Below are positions 45,899 to 54,669 of a stretch of 64,000 bases of DNA, one piece after another. The notes under the pieces were generated by a model, which was not told the origin of the DNA, searched no databases, and saw only the letters and a list, made by a program, of their open reading frames with translations. Position numbers and translations under genes: made by a program. Numbering within the stretch: position 1 is the first letter of the stretch; the number at the start of each line of letters is the position of its first letter. The stretch covers positions 1 through 64,000 of the forward strand of contig CALWIA010000032.1 in NCBI GenBank assembly GCA_944380605.1, read 5' to 3'. The stretch is from an uncultured Lachnospiraceae bacterium. GTDB taxonomy: Bacteria; Bacillota; Clostridia; Lachnospirales; Lachnospiraceae.

Positions 45899-48253
45899 TC
45901 AGGCCAGTCCCAGCAGACCGCCGATCAGCCGCACCGCGAAGGCCGCCAGCCAGGCGATCAGGCACTGGCCGATCACCACGAACAGGGCCCATTTGGCGCC
46001 CAGTTCCCGCTTCACCGACGACACCGCCGCCACGCAGGGCGTGTACAGCAGACAGAACACCAGGAAAGCCGCCGCGGTCAGAGGCGTCATCAGAAGGCTT
46101 AAATTCTCCGTGGAACCAAACAGCACCGACAGGGTGGACACCACGCTCTCTTTGGCCATAAAGCCGGAAATCAGCGCGGTGCAGACCCGCCAGTCGCCGA
46201 ATCCCAGCGGCGAAAACAGCGGCGCGATGACGCCGGCAGCAGCCGCCAGGATGCTGTCCCTGGAATCCGTCACCACATTCAGATGCAGGCCGAAGGTCTG
46301 GAGAAACCAGATGACAATGGTGGCGCCGAAAATAATGGTAAAAGCCCGCTCCAGGAAGTCCCTGGCCTTGTCCCACAGAAGCTGTCCCACATTTCTGGCT
46401 CCCGGCATCCGGTAATTGGGCAGTTCCATAACAAAGGGCACCGCCTCGCCCTGGAACACCGTCTTTTTCAGCACCAGCGCCATCAGCACCGCCATGACGA
46501 TGCCGGTAAAATACAGCAGAATCATCACCAGCGCTCCGTACTGCGGGAAAAACGCCGCCGTAAAGAAGGCGTATATGGAAATCTTGGCGGAGCAGCTCAT
46601 AAACGGCGTCAGCAGAATGGTCATCTTCCGGTCCCGCTCCGAAGAAAGGGTCCGGCTGGCCATAACGCCGGGCACGGTGCATCCGAATCCCACCAGCATC
46701 GGCACGATGCTGCGGCCGGAAAGGCCGATCCGGCGCAGCAGCTTGTCCATGACAAAGGCCACTCTGGCCATATAGCCGCTGTCTTCCAGCAGAGACAGGA
46801 AGAAAAACAGGGTCACAATGGTGGGCAGGAAGCTGAGGACGCTGCCGACGCCGCCGAAGATGCCGTCGATCACCAGCGACCGGAGCACCGGATTGGCGCC
46901 GCCGTCCAGCAGGATGACGCTGACGGTTTCCGTCAGCCACCCGATTCCCGCTTCCAGCAGGTTGGACAGCCACAGGCCGATGACACCGAAGGTCAGCCAG
47001 AACACCAGACCCATAATGCCGACAAACGCCGGTATGGCCGTGTACTTGCCGGTGAGAATCCGGTCGATGCGGGTACTTCTGGCATGTTCCCGGCTCTCTC
47101 TGGGCTTGACCACCGTTTCCCGGCAGATTTTTTCTATAAAGGAGAACCGCATGTCCGCCATGGCCGCCGCCCGGTCCAGTCCCCGTTCCGTCTCCATCTG
47201 GCGCACAATGTGCTCCACCGCTTCTTTTTCATTTTCATCCAGATGCAGCTGTTCCTCCAGAAGCCGGTCTCCCTCCGCCAGTTTGCTGGCGGCAAACCGC
47301 AGGGGAATCCCCGCTTCCTGGGCGTGGTCCTCGATCAGGTGCATAATGCCGTGCAGGCACCGGTGCACCGCGCCTTTGTGGTCCGCCGCGTCGCAGAAGT
47401 CCTGCCGGCCCGGCCGCTCCTGGTATTTGGCCACATGGAGGGCATGGCTGATCAGCTCATCGATGCCTTCGTTTTTCGCCGCCGAAATGGGAATCACCGG
47501 GATGCCCAGCATCTCTTCCAGTTCGTTGACCCGGATGGAACCTCCGTTTTCCCGCACCTCATCCATCATATTCAGCGCCAGCACCATGGGAATGTCCAGC
47601 TCCATAAGCTGCATGGTCAGGTACAGATTCCGTTCGATGTTGGTGGCGTCCACGATGTTGATGATGCCCGTGGGATGCTCCTCCAGCACAAACTGCCGGG
47701 TGACCAGCTCCTCGCTGGAATACGGCGACATGGAATAAATGCCCGGCAGGTCTGTCACCAGCGTATGGTCATGCCCTTTGATCACGCCGTCCTTCCGGTC
47801 CACCGTCACGCCGGGGAAGTTGCCCACATGCTGGTTGGAACCGGTCAGCTGGTTGAACAGGGTAGTTTTGCCGCAGTTCTGGTTGCCGGCCAGCGCGAAG
47901 GTCAGCACCGATCCATCCGGCAGCGGATGCTCGTCCGCCTTCACATGGTACTTGCCCCCCTCGCCCAGTCCGGGGTGGGAAATCTGCCGCTTCTTTCCCG
48001 GGGCGGCGCCGGCCTCCTGTCTGGCTTCCCGCACATGTTCAATCTCAATTTTTTCCGCGTCTTCCAGCCGCAGCGTCAGTTCGTAGCTGTGGATCCGCAG
48101 TTCCACCGGATCTCCCATGGGCGCGTACTTGACCATGGTCACTTCCGCCGTCGGGATAATGCCCATGTCCAGAAAATGCTGGCGCAGGGCCCCTTCGCCG
48201 CCCACGGCCACCACGGTGGCTGTTTTTCCTATAGGCAATTCTTTTAATGTCAT
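45899..48253 (-). CDS. feoB: FeoA-FeoB fusion, ferrous iron transporter
   Basis: 784 residues. Residues 1-75 are a complete FeoA (SH3-like) domain: MTLKELPIGKTATVV ... MGIIPTAEVTMVKYAPMGDP. After a linker comes the FeoB G-domain with G1 ALAGNQNCGKTTLFNQ (about 118-133), G3 DLPGIYSM and G4 NMMD, then a long GDI-like helical spacer and the Gate/Nucleoside-recognition membrane domains with conserved cysteines (GCTVPGVMASRT and SCSAKISIY). It imports Fe2+ across the cytoplasmic membrane. The ATG at 48253 follows GGAGG; the in-frame extension to 48688 is unrelated to Feo. Confidence 0.96.
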   Translation of the reverse strand: MTLKELPIGKTATVVAVGGEGALRQHFLDMGIIPTAEVTMVKYAPMGDPVELRIHSYELTLRLEDAEKIEIEHVREARQEAGAAPGKKRQISHPGLGEGGKYHVKADEHPLPDGSVLTFALAGNQNCGKTTLFNQLTGSNQHVGNFPGVTVDRKDGVIKGHDHTLVTDLPGIYSMSPYSSEELVTRQFVLEEHPTGIINIVDATNIERNLYLTMQLMELDIPMVLALNMMDEVRENGGSIRVNELEEMLGIPVIPISAAKNEGIDELISHALHVAKYQERPGRQDFCDAADHKGAVHRCLHGIMHLIEDHAQEAGIPLRFAASKLAEGDRLLEEQLHLDENEKEAVEHIVRQMETERGLDRAAAMADMRFSFIEKICRETVVKPRESREHARSTRIDRILTGKYTAIPAFVGIMGLVFWLTFGVIGLWLSNLLEAGIGWLTETVSVILLDGGANPVLRSLVIDGIFGGVGSVLSFLPTIVTLFFFLSLLEDSGYMARVAFVMDKLLRRIGLSGRSIVPMLVGFGCTVPGVMASRTLSSERDRKMTILLTPFMSCSAKISIYAFFTAAFFPQYGALVMILLYFTGIVMAVLMALVLKKTVFQGEAVPFVMELPNYRMPGARNVGQLLWDKARDFLERAFTIIFGATIVIWFLQTFGLHLNVVTDSRDSILAAAAGVIAPLFSPLGFGDWRVCTALISGFMAKESVVSTLSVLFGSTENLSLLMTPLTAAAFLVFCLLYTPCVAAVSSVKRELGAKWALFVVIGQCLIAWLAAFAVRLIGGLLGLA

Positions 48254-48279
48254 GTTCCTATCCTCCGCATAGACTCCAT

Positions 48280-49644
48280 TTAACCCTTTTCCCCCATGGT
48301 TCTGCCGTACAGCAGACTTCCTGCCGCCCCCAGCAGAAATACCGTGAAATAGCAGGCGGCAAACAGCGTCCGGATCCCTCCGGCCACCTGCGCCGTCTGA
48401 GAAGCCGCCCCCGAAACCATTCCCATAACTCCCAAAATATAGCTGATGGACGAGGCCGCCAGGGCCGACCCAAGCTTCCGGGACAGGGTGTACAGCGAAT
48501 ACACCGAGCCGTCGCTGCGCCTTCCCGTCCGCGCCTCCTGAACGTCGATGCAGTCCGTCACCATGGCCCACACCAGCATCTGGAAAAACTGCAGCCCCGT
48601 ATTGCCCAGAATCACCGCCGCCAGGAACACCCCCGGATGCTCCATGGGAAACAGAAGCATCGCCGCCGCTGCCGCACCCGTCCAGCAAAAGCCCGCCAGC
48701 ACCACGTTTTTCTTGCCGAACCGCCGGGACAGCCAGGGCGCCAGGGGAAACAGCACCAGCATCACCGGCAGGTTGCTGAAGGAGACCAGCGACGCCAGCC
48801 AGGGCACGTGGTAATACTCCTTAAACACCAGGCTGGTCAGCTGGCCGCTTCCGGTAAAATACAGCATGATTCCCGCGGAAGCCAGCATCACGCCCAGCAG
48901 CGGCCGGTTATGCAGCGTATCCGCCACAACCCGGCGGTAAGAATAACTGTTTTTCTCCTTCTCCGGCGCTTCTTCCCGCTCCGTGGTCAGCCGCAGGCAG
49001 AGCCAGTAGCTGAGCACCGACCCGGCGGCAAACGCCAGGGCCAGAGCGAAAAACGCAGAGGCCTGGTAATGTCCCGCACCGTCAAACACCGCCAGCGGTA
49101 CCAGCGCCATGACCACGGTGCTGACGGTCATGCCGCCCGCCGCCCGGGCACGGGAAAGTTTGGCCCGGTCTCCCGGATCCCGGCTGATGACGGAGGCCAT
49201 GGCCCCATAGGGCATCGAAGTGCCGGAATAGGCGGTGCCGTACAGCAGGTAGGCCGCCGATGCCCAGATCTTCCGGGCCTTTTCCGGCAGGGCCGACACG
49301 TCGGAAAAACAGAGGATGCCGGAAAGGGCCAGAGGAAGCACCGCCAGCCGGATCCACGGATGGAACCGTCCCTCGTTTCTGCCGCCTCCCAGCCAGGCCG
49401 GCAGCCGGAACCGGTCCGGCAGCGAACCGATCACCGGGCCGCTGACGGCGTCCCAGACCTTGGCGAAGAAAAACATGGTGCCTGTAAAAAACGGGCTGAG
49501 CCCCAGCACATAGGTGCAGAACACCATGTAGTACGCGTCGGCAAACCCGTTGATCAGCGTACCGCCTACATCGCCGAAATAGTACCCCAACTGATCCCCG
49601 GCGCCGAAGGGCTTCTGTTTCTGAAATACGGTTTTCCTGTCCAT
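48280..49644 (-). CDS. MFS sugar:cation symporter, GPH type
   Basis: 454 residues, about 12 membrane segments. The N-terminal GDQLGYYFGDVGGTLINGF and FFFAKVWDAVSGPVIG (with the conserved Asp) are typical of glycoside-pentoside-hexuronide:cation symporters. Likely to take up a glycoside or uronide with Na+ or H+. It is divergent from the threonine aldolase gene. The ATG at 49644 has only a weak GGGGG site very close to it; the feoAB gene follows after 26 bases. Confidence 0.9.
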   Translation of the reverse strand: MDRKTVFQKQKPFGAGDQLGYYFGDVGGTLINGFADAYYMVFCTYVLGLSPFFTGTMFFFAKVWDAVSGPVIGSLPDRFRLPAWLGGGRNEGRFHPWIRLAVLPLALSGILCFSDVSALPEKARKIWASAAYLLYGTAYSGTSMPYGAMASVISRDPGDRAKLSRARAAGGMTVSTVVMALVPLAVFDGAGHYQASAFFALALAFAAGSVLSYWLCLRLTTEREEAPEKEKNSYSYRRVVADTLHNRPLLGVMLASAGIMLYFTGSGQLTSLVFKEYYHVPWLASLVSFSNLPVMLVLFPLAPWLSRRFGKKNVVLAGFCWTGAAAAAMLLFPMEHPGVFLAAVILGNTGLQFFQMLVWAMVTDCIDVQEARTGRRSDGSVYSLYTLSRKLGSALAASSISYILGVMGMVSGAASQTAQVAGGIRTLFAACYFTVFLLGAAGSLLYGRTMGEKG

Positions 49645-49660
49645 AATCCCCCGATTTTTC

Positions 49661-49689
49661 TTGCAATTCTCCCGGTTCCTGCTTATGAT
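49661..49689 (+). promoter_or_regulatory. Promoter of the threonine aldolase gene
   Basis: TTGCAA (49661-49666), 17-base spacer, TATGAT (49684-49689), 34 bases upstream of the ATG. Confidence 0.7.
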
Positions 49690-49723
49690 GGACTGCAGAA
49701 CATCATAAAAAGGAGAGACCCAT

Positions 49724-50755
49724 ATGTACAGCTTCAACAACGACTACAGCGAGGGCGCCAGCCCGCAGATCCTAGACGCCCTGATCCGTGAAAATCTCGT
49801 TCAGAACAGCGGCTACGGCCTGGACGGCCACTGCCGCGCCGCCGCGAACCGGATCCGGCAGGAAATCCGCCGTCCCGATGCCGACGTACACTTTCTCACC
49901 GGCGGAACCCAGACCAACCTGATCGCCATAGCCGCGGCGCTGCGCCCCTGGCAGGCAGTGATCTCCGCCTCCACCGGCCACATCAACGTCCACGAAACCG
50001 GCGCCGTGGAAGCCGCCGGCCACAAGGTGCTCACCGCTTCCTGCCCCGATGGGAAGCTGACGCCGGACCAGATCGCCGGGATTCTCGCCCTGCACACCGA
50101 CGAGCACATGGTGCAGCCCCGCATGGTCTACATCTCCGATTCCACGGAAGTGGGAACCTGCTATACCAAACAGGAACTGTCCGCCCTCTCCGGCTTCTGC
50201 CGGGAACACGGGCTGTATCTGTTTCTGGACGGCGCCCGCCTGGGATCCGCCCTCACCTGCGCTTCCAATGACCTGACTCTGGCGGACATCGCCGCCCTCA
50301 CCGACCTGTTCTACATTGGCGGCACCAAAAACGGCGCGCTGCTGGGCGAGGCCCTGGTCATTGTAAACGAGGCCTTAAAGCCGGATTTCCGCTATATGAT
50401 CAAGCAGCGGGGCGCCATGCTGGCCAAAGGATGGATCGCCGGCATCCAGTTTGAAGAACTGTTCCGGGACGGCCTGTTTTACCGCCTGGCCTCCCATGCC
50501 AACGAGGCGGCCGGACAGCTTCGGCAGGCGCTGGAAGCATGCGGCGTCGCCTTCGCGTACCCGCCCTGCACCAACCAGCTGTTCCCCATTCTGCCGGACG
50601 CGTGGGTGGAAGCCCTGTCCAAAGACTTTCAGTTCCAGTTCCAGGACAAGCCCGACAGCACCCATACCTGCGTGCGCCTGGTCACCTCATGGGCTACGCC
50701 GCCGGAAGCGGCCGAGGCCTTCCGAAAGGCCCTTCTGGCCCTTGCCGCCGGCTGA
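49724..50755 (+). CDS. Low-specificity L-threonine aldolase family (PLP)
   Basis: 343 residues. Splits L-threonine or allo-threonine to glycine and acetaldehyde, or acts on a related beta-hydroxy amino acid. N-terminal FNNDYSEGASPQIL, substrate loop ETGAVEAAGHKV, and the PLP lysine in FYIGGTKNGALLGEA (about 197-211) define the aromatic-beta-eliminating-lyase/threonine aldolase family. Start behind AAAGGAG. Cytoplasmic, single gene. Confidence 0.9.
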   Translation: MYSFNNDYSEGASPQILDALIRENLVQNSGYGLDGHCRAAANRIRQEIRRPDADVHFLTGGTQTNLIAIAAALRPWQAVISASTGHINVHETGAVEAAGHKVLTASCPDGKLTPDQIAGILALHTDEHMVQPRMVYISDSTEVGTCYTKQELSALSGFCREHGLYLFLDGARLGSALTCASNDLTLADIAALTDLFYIGGTKNGALLGEALVIVNEALKPDFRYMIKQRGAMLAKGWIAGIQFEELFRDGLFYRLASHANEAAGQLRQALEACGVAFAYPPCTNQLFPILPDAWVEALSKDFQFQFQDKPDSTHTCVRLVTSWATPPEAAEAFRKALLALAAG

Positions 50756-50766
50756 CGTACAAAAAC

Positions 50767-51333
50767 TTACATCAGAGCATCGTCGTAGGCTGCCCGCCCG
50801 CCTCCTATGTATTTGGGGCGGGTGCGGGCGCAGACGACCCGGGCATGGCCGATTTCTTTCTGCCGGATCCGCACCGGCACCGCCACATCCTTTAAGTGCA
50901 TGCCGATCAGCGTATCGCCGATGTCCATTCCCGCGTGGGCGCGGATGTGCTCCACTGCCGCCGGATGGGCAAAGGCCTGGTACGCGGCGGTGGCAAAGGA
51001 GCCTCCGGCCTTGGGACGGGGCACCACATTGACCTCTTCCAGGCCATACTGCCGCGCCGCTTCCCGCTCCAGAATCAGGCAGCGGTTCAAGTGCTCGCAG
51101 CACTGGGCCGCCAGCCAGACGTTCGCTTCCCGCGCCGCCTGGTAAATGCCGTCAAAGACTGCCTGGGCCGCCTGGGGGCTGGAATCCGTGCCGATGGTGC
51201 TCCCGCAGATTTCGCTGGTGGAGCATCCCACCACAAACAGGTTTCCCGGAGCCGGATGGGCCGCTTCCAGCAGCTCTTTTGCCGCCTCATATCCCTGCTG
51301 TCTCAGTTCCTTCAGAAATGCTTCTTCTTCCAT
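50767..51333 (-). CDS. DUF436/TIGR01440 family protein (YwlG-like)
   Basis: 188 residues. The conserved segments LFVVGCSTSEICGSTIGTDSS, CCEHLNRCLI and VVPRPKAGGSFATAAY are typical of this family; cysteines in the first two suggest a metal or redox site but no function is known. I start at the ATG at 51333; a TTG two codons upstream (51339) is better spaced from GGAAG and may be used. It converges with threonine aldolase (11-base gap) and follows udk. Confidence 0.9.
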   Translation of the reverse strand: MEEEAFLKELRQQGYEAAKELLEAAHPAPGNLFVVGCSTSEICGSTIGTDSSPQAAQAVFDGIYQAAREANVWLAAQCCEHLNRCLILEREAARQYGLEEVNVVPRPKAGGSFATAAYQAFAHPAAVEHIRAHAGMDIGDTLIGMHLKDVAVPVRIRQKEIGHARVVCARTRPKYIGGGRAAYDDALM

Positions 51334-51393
51334 AACCAATCGCCGCTTCCTTTCCGTTTGCTTCTATGCTTTTCTATCTTTTTTACTTCTTTT

Positions 51394-52008
51394 CTATGCT
51401 TCTTTCAGCAGCTGTTCAATGGTCACTTTCATCACCTGAAATGCTGTTTCGTTCCTGCCGCTGTTGATCACCAGGTCCGCCAGGCTGCGGGTGGGCTCCA
51501 CGTACAAATAGTGCATGGGTTTGACCGTAGTCAGGTACTGCTGCACCACCCCTTCGATATCTCTGCCCCGTTCCTTTACATCCCGCATCACCCGCCGCAG
51601 AATCCGTTCATCCGCGTCGGCCTCCACGTAGATCTTGATGTCCAGCAGTTCCCGAAGCCTGGGATCCGCCAGCACCAGAATGCCTTCCAGCAGCACCACC
51701 GGCCGGGGCTCGATCCGCAGCACCTGCCGGGAACGGTTGTGCTGGGCATAGTCATAGACTGGGCAGTCAATGGCCCTGCCTTCCTTCAGGCTTTTCAGCT
51801 GCTCCAGCAAAAGTTCCGTTTCGAAGGCGTCCGGATGGTCGTAATTGATCTTTTTGCGTTCTTCAAAGGGCACGTCGTCCCTGGCCCGGTAATAGTTGTC
51901 ATGATACAGCACCGCCACCTGATCCCCAAAGGCCGCCTTCAGCCGGTTGGTAAAGGTGGACTTCCCGGATCCCGTGCCTCCGGCAATGCCGATTACCGTG
52001 GTTTTCAT
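51394..52008 (-). CDS. udk: Uridine kinase
   Basis: 204 residues. Salvages uridine/cytidine to UMP/CMP. P-loop GIAGGTGSGKSTF (about 7-19), substrate segment LYHDNYYRARDD, and RRVMRDVKERGRDIEGVV in the lid. It lies 31 bases downstream of the purine nucleoside phosphorylase, so both form a nucleoside salvage unit. Confidence 0.97.
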   Translation of the reverse strand: MKTTVIGIAGGTGSGKSTFTNRLKAAFGDQVAVLYHDNYYRARDDVPFEERKKINYDHPDAFETELLLEQLKSLKEGRAIDCPVYDYAQHNRSRQVLRIEPRPVVLLEGILVLADPRLRELLDIKIYVEADADERILRRVMRDVKERGRDIEGVVQQYLTTVKPMHYLYVEPTRSLADLVINSGRNETAFQVMKVTIEQLLKEA

Positions 52009-52039
52009 CGTTTGTCTTCCTCCCCGCCAAAACCGTATT

Positions 52040-52873
52040 TTACGCCTGGCCGCAGGCCTCCCGGATAATCTCCGTCACCAGTTTTTTGAACCGGGGAGCC
52101 GCCGCGTCCGCCGCCTCCTGCACTTCTTTATGGCTCAGCGGCTGGTCGGTCATGCCGCAGGCCAGATTGGAAATGCAGGAAATTCCGCAGATGCGCATGC
52201 CCATGTGGTTGGCGGCCACCGCTTCGCAGGCCGTGCTCATGCCTACCGCGTCGGCACCAAGAGTCCGGCACATCCGCACCTCCGCCGGCGATTCATAGGC
52301 CGGACCGGTCAGCTGGATGTACACCCCTTCCTGCAGGGGGATATTCAGCCGTTCCGCCGTTTTCCGTACCATGGCCTGCAGCTTCCGGTCATAGATGTCG
52401 CTCATATCCGGGAACCGGGTGCCCAGACCGTCCATGTTGGGGCCGATCAGGGGCGACGGCACAAAGGAACTGATCTGATCGGTAATCAGCATCAGGTCTC
52501 CGGCGTGGAAACTGCGGTTGATGCCGCCGGACGCGTTGGTCAGCAGCAGAAATTCCGCGCCCATAAGCTTCATCAGCCGGATGGGCAGCACCACATCCTG
52601 GATGGAATATCCTTCATAATAATGGACCCGCCCCTGCATCACCACCACCGGCACATCGCCCACATAGCCAAATACAAAGCGCCCCTTGTGCCCCGGTATG
52701 GTGGAAACCGGGAATCCTTCTATTTCATGATAGTCCAGCACCGCTTCTCTGCGGATTTCATCGGCGTAGTCTCCCAGTCCGGACCCCAGCACCAGGGCCG
52801 CCCGGGGCCGGAAATCCACCTTCTGCCGGACACACTCGTAGCATTTCATCAGTTTTTCTTCTGACGCGTTCAT
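52040..52873 (-). CDS. punA: Purine nucleoside phosphorylase (trimeric, PNP-I type)
   Basis: 277 residues. Phosphorolysis of inosine/guanosine. N-terminal RAALVLGSGLGDYAD (phosphate site), VMQGRVHYYEGY, TNASGGINRSFHAGDLMLITD, and GADAVGMSTACEAVAA (base-binding region) are all present. The long leader back to a promoter near 53153 contains a repeat cluster. Starts at an ATG behind AGAGGAGG. Confidence 0.96.
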   Translation of the reverse strand: MNASEEKLMKCYECVRQKVDFRPRAALVLGSGLGDYADEIRREAVLDYHEIEGFPVSTIPGHKGRFVFGYVGDVPVVVMQGRVHYYEGYSIQDVVLPIRLMKLMGAEFLLLTNASGGINRSFHAGDLMLITDQISSFVPSPLIGPNMDGLGTRFPDMSDIYDRKLQAMVRKTAERLNIPLQEGVYIQLTGPAYESPAEVRMCRTLGADAVGMSTACEAVAANHMGMRICGISCISNLACGMTDQPLSHKEVQEAADAAAPRFKKLVTEIIREACGQA

Positions 52874-52920
52874 GAACAGCCTCCTCTCTTCGCGCCCGAT
52901 GTGGCGCGCCGTCCTTGCAG

Positions 52921-53058
52921 GCGCAGTGCGCTCACGCCCTGCTCTGCCTGGCGCAGTGCGCGCTCACGAACTCCGTTCGTGAGCTCACGGGCTTGCGCCC
53001 TGCTCTGCCTGGCGCAGTGCGCGCTCACGAACTTTGTTCGTTCGCTCACGGGCTTGCG
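52921..53058. repeat. Tandem 61-base GC-rich repeats with hairpins in the punA leader
   Basis: Two near-identical 61-base units (52937-52997 and 52998-53058) follow a partial third (52921-52936). Each unit has GCCTGGCGCAGTGCGCGCTC, then GCTCACGAAC. In the first unit this forms a perfect hairpin with GTTCGTGAGC (52962-52984). The second unit has TTT in place of TCC and GTTCGTTCGC in place of the right arm, so that hairpin is broken. The unit length is not a multiple of three, which argues against coding. Another hairpin (GCGTGC / GCACGC) lies at 53090-53104. Confidence 0.85.
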
Positions 53059-53152
53059 CCCTATGTCATCTGCCAGATATCCGGCGGCCTGCGTGCAAGC
53101 ACGCGGCCTCCTCCTATCTGTCATCTGACGCACTGCTTAATCATTCGTGAAC

Positions 53153-53161
53153 ATTATACCA
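53153..53161 (-). promoter_or_regulatory. punA promoter, extended -10 type
   Basis: Minus strand TGGTATAAT (53161-53153): a perfect TATAAT with the TGn extension. The -35 region is poor, which is common for extended -10 promoters. The implied leader to the punA ATG is about 270 bases and contains the repeats. Confidence 0.6.
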
Positions 53162-53227
53162 TATTATTCTTTTTTCTGGAGAAATTTTTAGGGGAATTGA
53201 GAAGTGATAGAGGAGGTGATAGAGGAG

Positions 53228-53258
53228 GACCCCCTGCGGATCAGATCCGCGGGGGGTC
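53228..53258. terminator. Strong GC hairpin after sulfatase 1
   Basis: GACCCCCTGCGGAT pairs with ATCCGCGGGGGGTC (one G-T pair) around CAG. It lies 39 bases beyond the sulfatase stop. No T-run follows on either strand, so it may end transcription inefficiently or act as an mRNA 3' stabiliser. Confidence 0.6.
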
Positions 53259-53296
53259 AGGATTATGGCAGACGCCAATCTATAGGAACGCACAGG

Positions 53297-54625
53297 TTAT
53301 GTGCGTTTCTGGTAATGATAGCCTTTTGTCTCTTTCAGCAGTTCCGCCCGCAGCCTGCCGGCGGTCTCTTCCATTTCCGGCCTTCCGGCCAGATTCACCG
53401 ATTCTTCTGGGTCTTCTATCATATCGTACAGCAGAAGCACCTCTTCCGTATCGGCGTTTATGGTCAGTTTGTACCGTTCATCCCGCAGCATGAACCAGGG
53501 CACCCCCAGCGGGTGGTCCTGAGCCAGGTGGTTTTCCGCGAACACCGGCTTGTGGCTCCTGGTCTCGCCCCGCATCAGCGGCAGCAGACTTTCGCCCGGC
53601 AGCTGTTTTTCGCTGACGCCACCTGCCAGTTCCATGCAGGTGGGATAATAGTCCACGCAGGACACCGGCACATCCACCGTACCCGGCGCGATGCCCGGCA
53701 CCTTGATGATCAGCGGGATTCCGCAGGACCGTTCATAGGGAAGACACTTGTTCTTCATCCCATGGCTGCCCTGCATATCCCCGTGGTCCGAGGAAAAAAT
53801 CACCGCCGTCTCTTCTTCGATGCCTAATGCCTTCAGTTCGTCCAGAATCAGGCCCACATTGCGGTCGATCTGGGAAACCATGGCGTAATACAGCTTTAAG
53901 TACAGCTGGATATTGCCGCCATACCGCTGATAGTCCGGGCAGTTTTCAAAGGGTCTGGGGCTGTAGGGAGAATAGGTGGGCGTATAGGGCTCTATGGGCC
54001 GGTACTGCTCCGGCATGGGAAACGTAAAGCCGTCGTACAGATGCTCATAGGCTTCCGATGGCTGTTCCGGATAATGGGGCGCCTGGAAAAAGACGGTATG
54101 CAGAAAGGGCTTTCCCCCCGCCGCCAGCATCCGGAGCCGTTCCACCCCCAGCCGTCCGGTTACGTCGGTACGATGTTCCTCGTACCGGTGCTCCCGGCCT
54201 TCCTCATCGTAAAAACACACGTTGTCCTGAAAGCCGTTGTAGCACTGATAGCCGATGAAATGCCGGTGCCCGGCCCAAAACCGCTCCGGCACCGGCACAT
54301 TGCCGTTTCCGCCCAGGTGCAGTTTTCCCACAAAGCTGGTGTCATAGCCCAGCCGTTCCAGTTCCATGGGAAGCGTCACCTCGTCCGGCCGCAGGCTTTC
54401 CGCGTTGTCCTGGACGCCGCAGTCTTTGCTGTAGCATCCGGAATACAGGATTCCGCGGAAGGGCCCGCACACCGGGTTGCAGGAGTAGGCGTTATGGAAT
54501 AACGTGCCTTCCGACGCCAGCCGGTCCAGGTTTGGTGTCTTCACGTAGGGAGTCACCGTCCCCAGCGCGTATTTATGCATCTGATCCGTCATAATCATGA
54601 CGATGTTTTTCGGTCTGTCCGGCAT
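53297..54625 (-). CDS. Sulfatase, formylglycine type (sulfatase 1)
   Basis: 442 residues, alkaline-phosphatase fold. It removes sulfate esters from a sugar. The N-terminal metal site is VMIMTDQMHKYALG; the formylglycine motif is CGPFRGILYSG (Cys about 53), which keeps C-x-P-x-R but has SG where TG is usual. The later metal/His ligands are in FSSDHGDMQGSHGMKNK. No signal peptide, so it acts inside the cell, presumably on oligosaccharides brought in by the ABC importer 44 bases upstream. It needs a formylglycine-generating maturase, which is not encoded in the window. Confidence 0.92.
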   Translation of the reverse strand: MPDRPKNIVMIMTDQMHKYALGTVTPYVKTPNLDRLASEGTLFHNAYSCNPVCGPFRGILYSGCYSKDCGVQDNAESLRPDEVTLPMELERLGYDTSFVGKLHLGGNGNVPVPERFWAGHRHFIGYQCYNGFQDNVCFYDEEGREHRYEEHRTDVTGRLGVERLRMLAAGGKPFLHTVFFQAPHYPEQPSEAYEHLYDGFTFPMPEQYRPIEPYTPTYSPYSPRPFENCPDYQRYGGNIQLYLKLYYAMVSQIDRNVGLILDELKALGIEEETAVIFSSDHGDMQGSHGMKNKCLPYERSCGIPLIIKVPGIAPGTVDVPVSCVDYYPTCMELAGGVSEKQLPGESLLPLMRGETRSHKPVFAENHLAQDHPLGVPWFMLRDERYKLTINADTEEVLLLYDMIEDPEESVNLAGRPEMEETAGRLRAELLKETKGYHYQKRT

Positions 54626-54669
54626 GGCGTCTTTCTCCTGTCTGCTGATTTCTTCTTAATGTCTGTCTT

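Noticed and set aside
52921-53058. Possible CRISPR array
   Set aside because: Only two adjacent units plus a fragment with no unique spacers between them and no cas genes nearby.
52870-53133. 87-residue minus-strand ORF overlapping the punA start
   Set aside because: It runs through two copies of a 61-base repeat in different frames, so the reading frame is unlikely to be selected; the product is Arg-rich with no motif.
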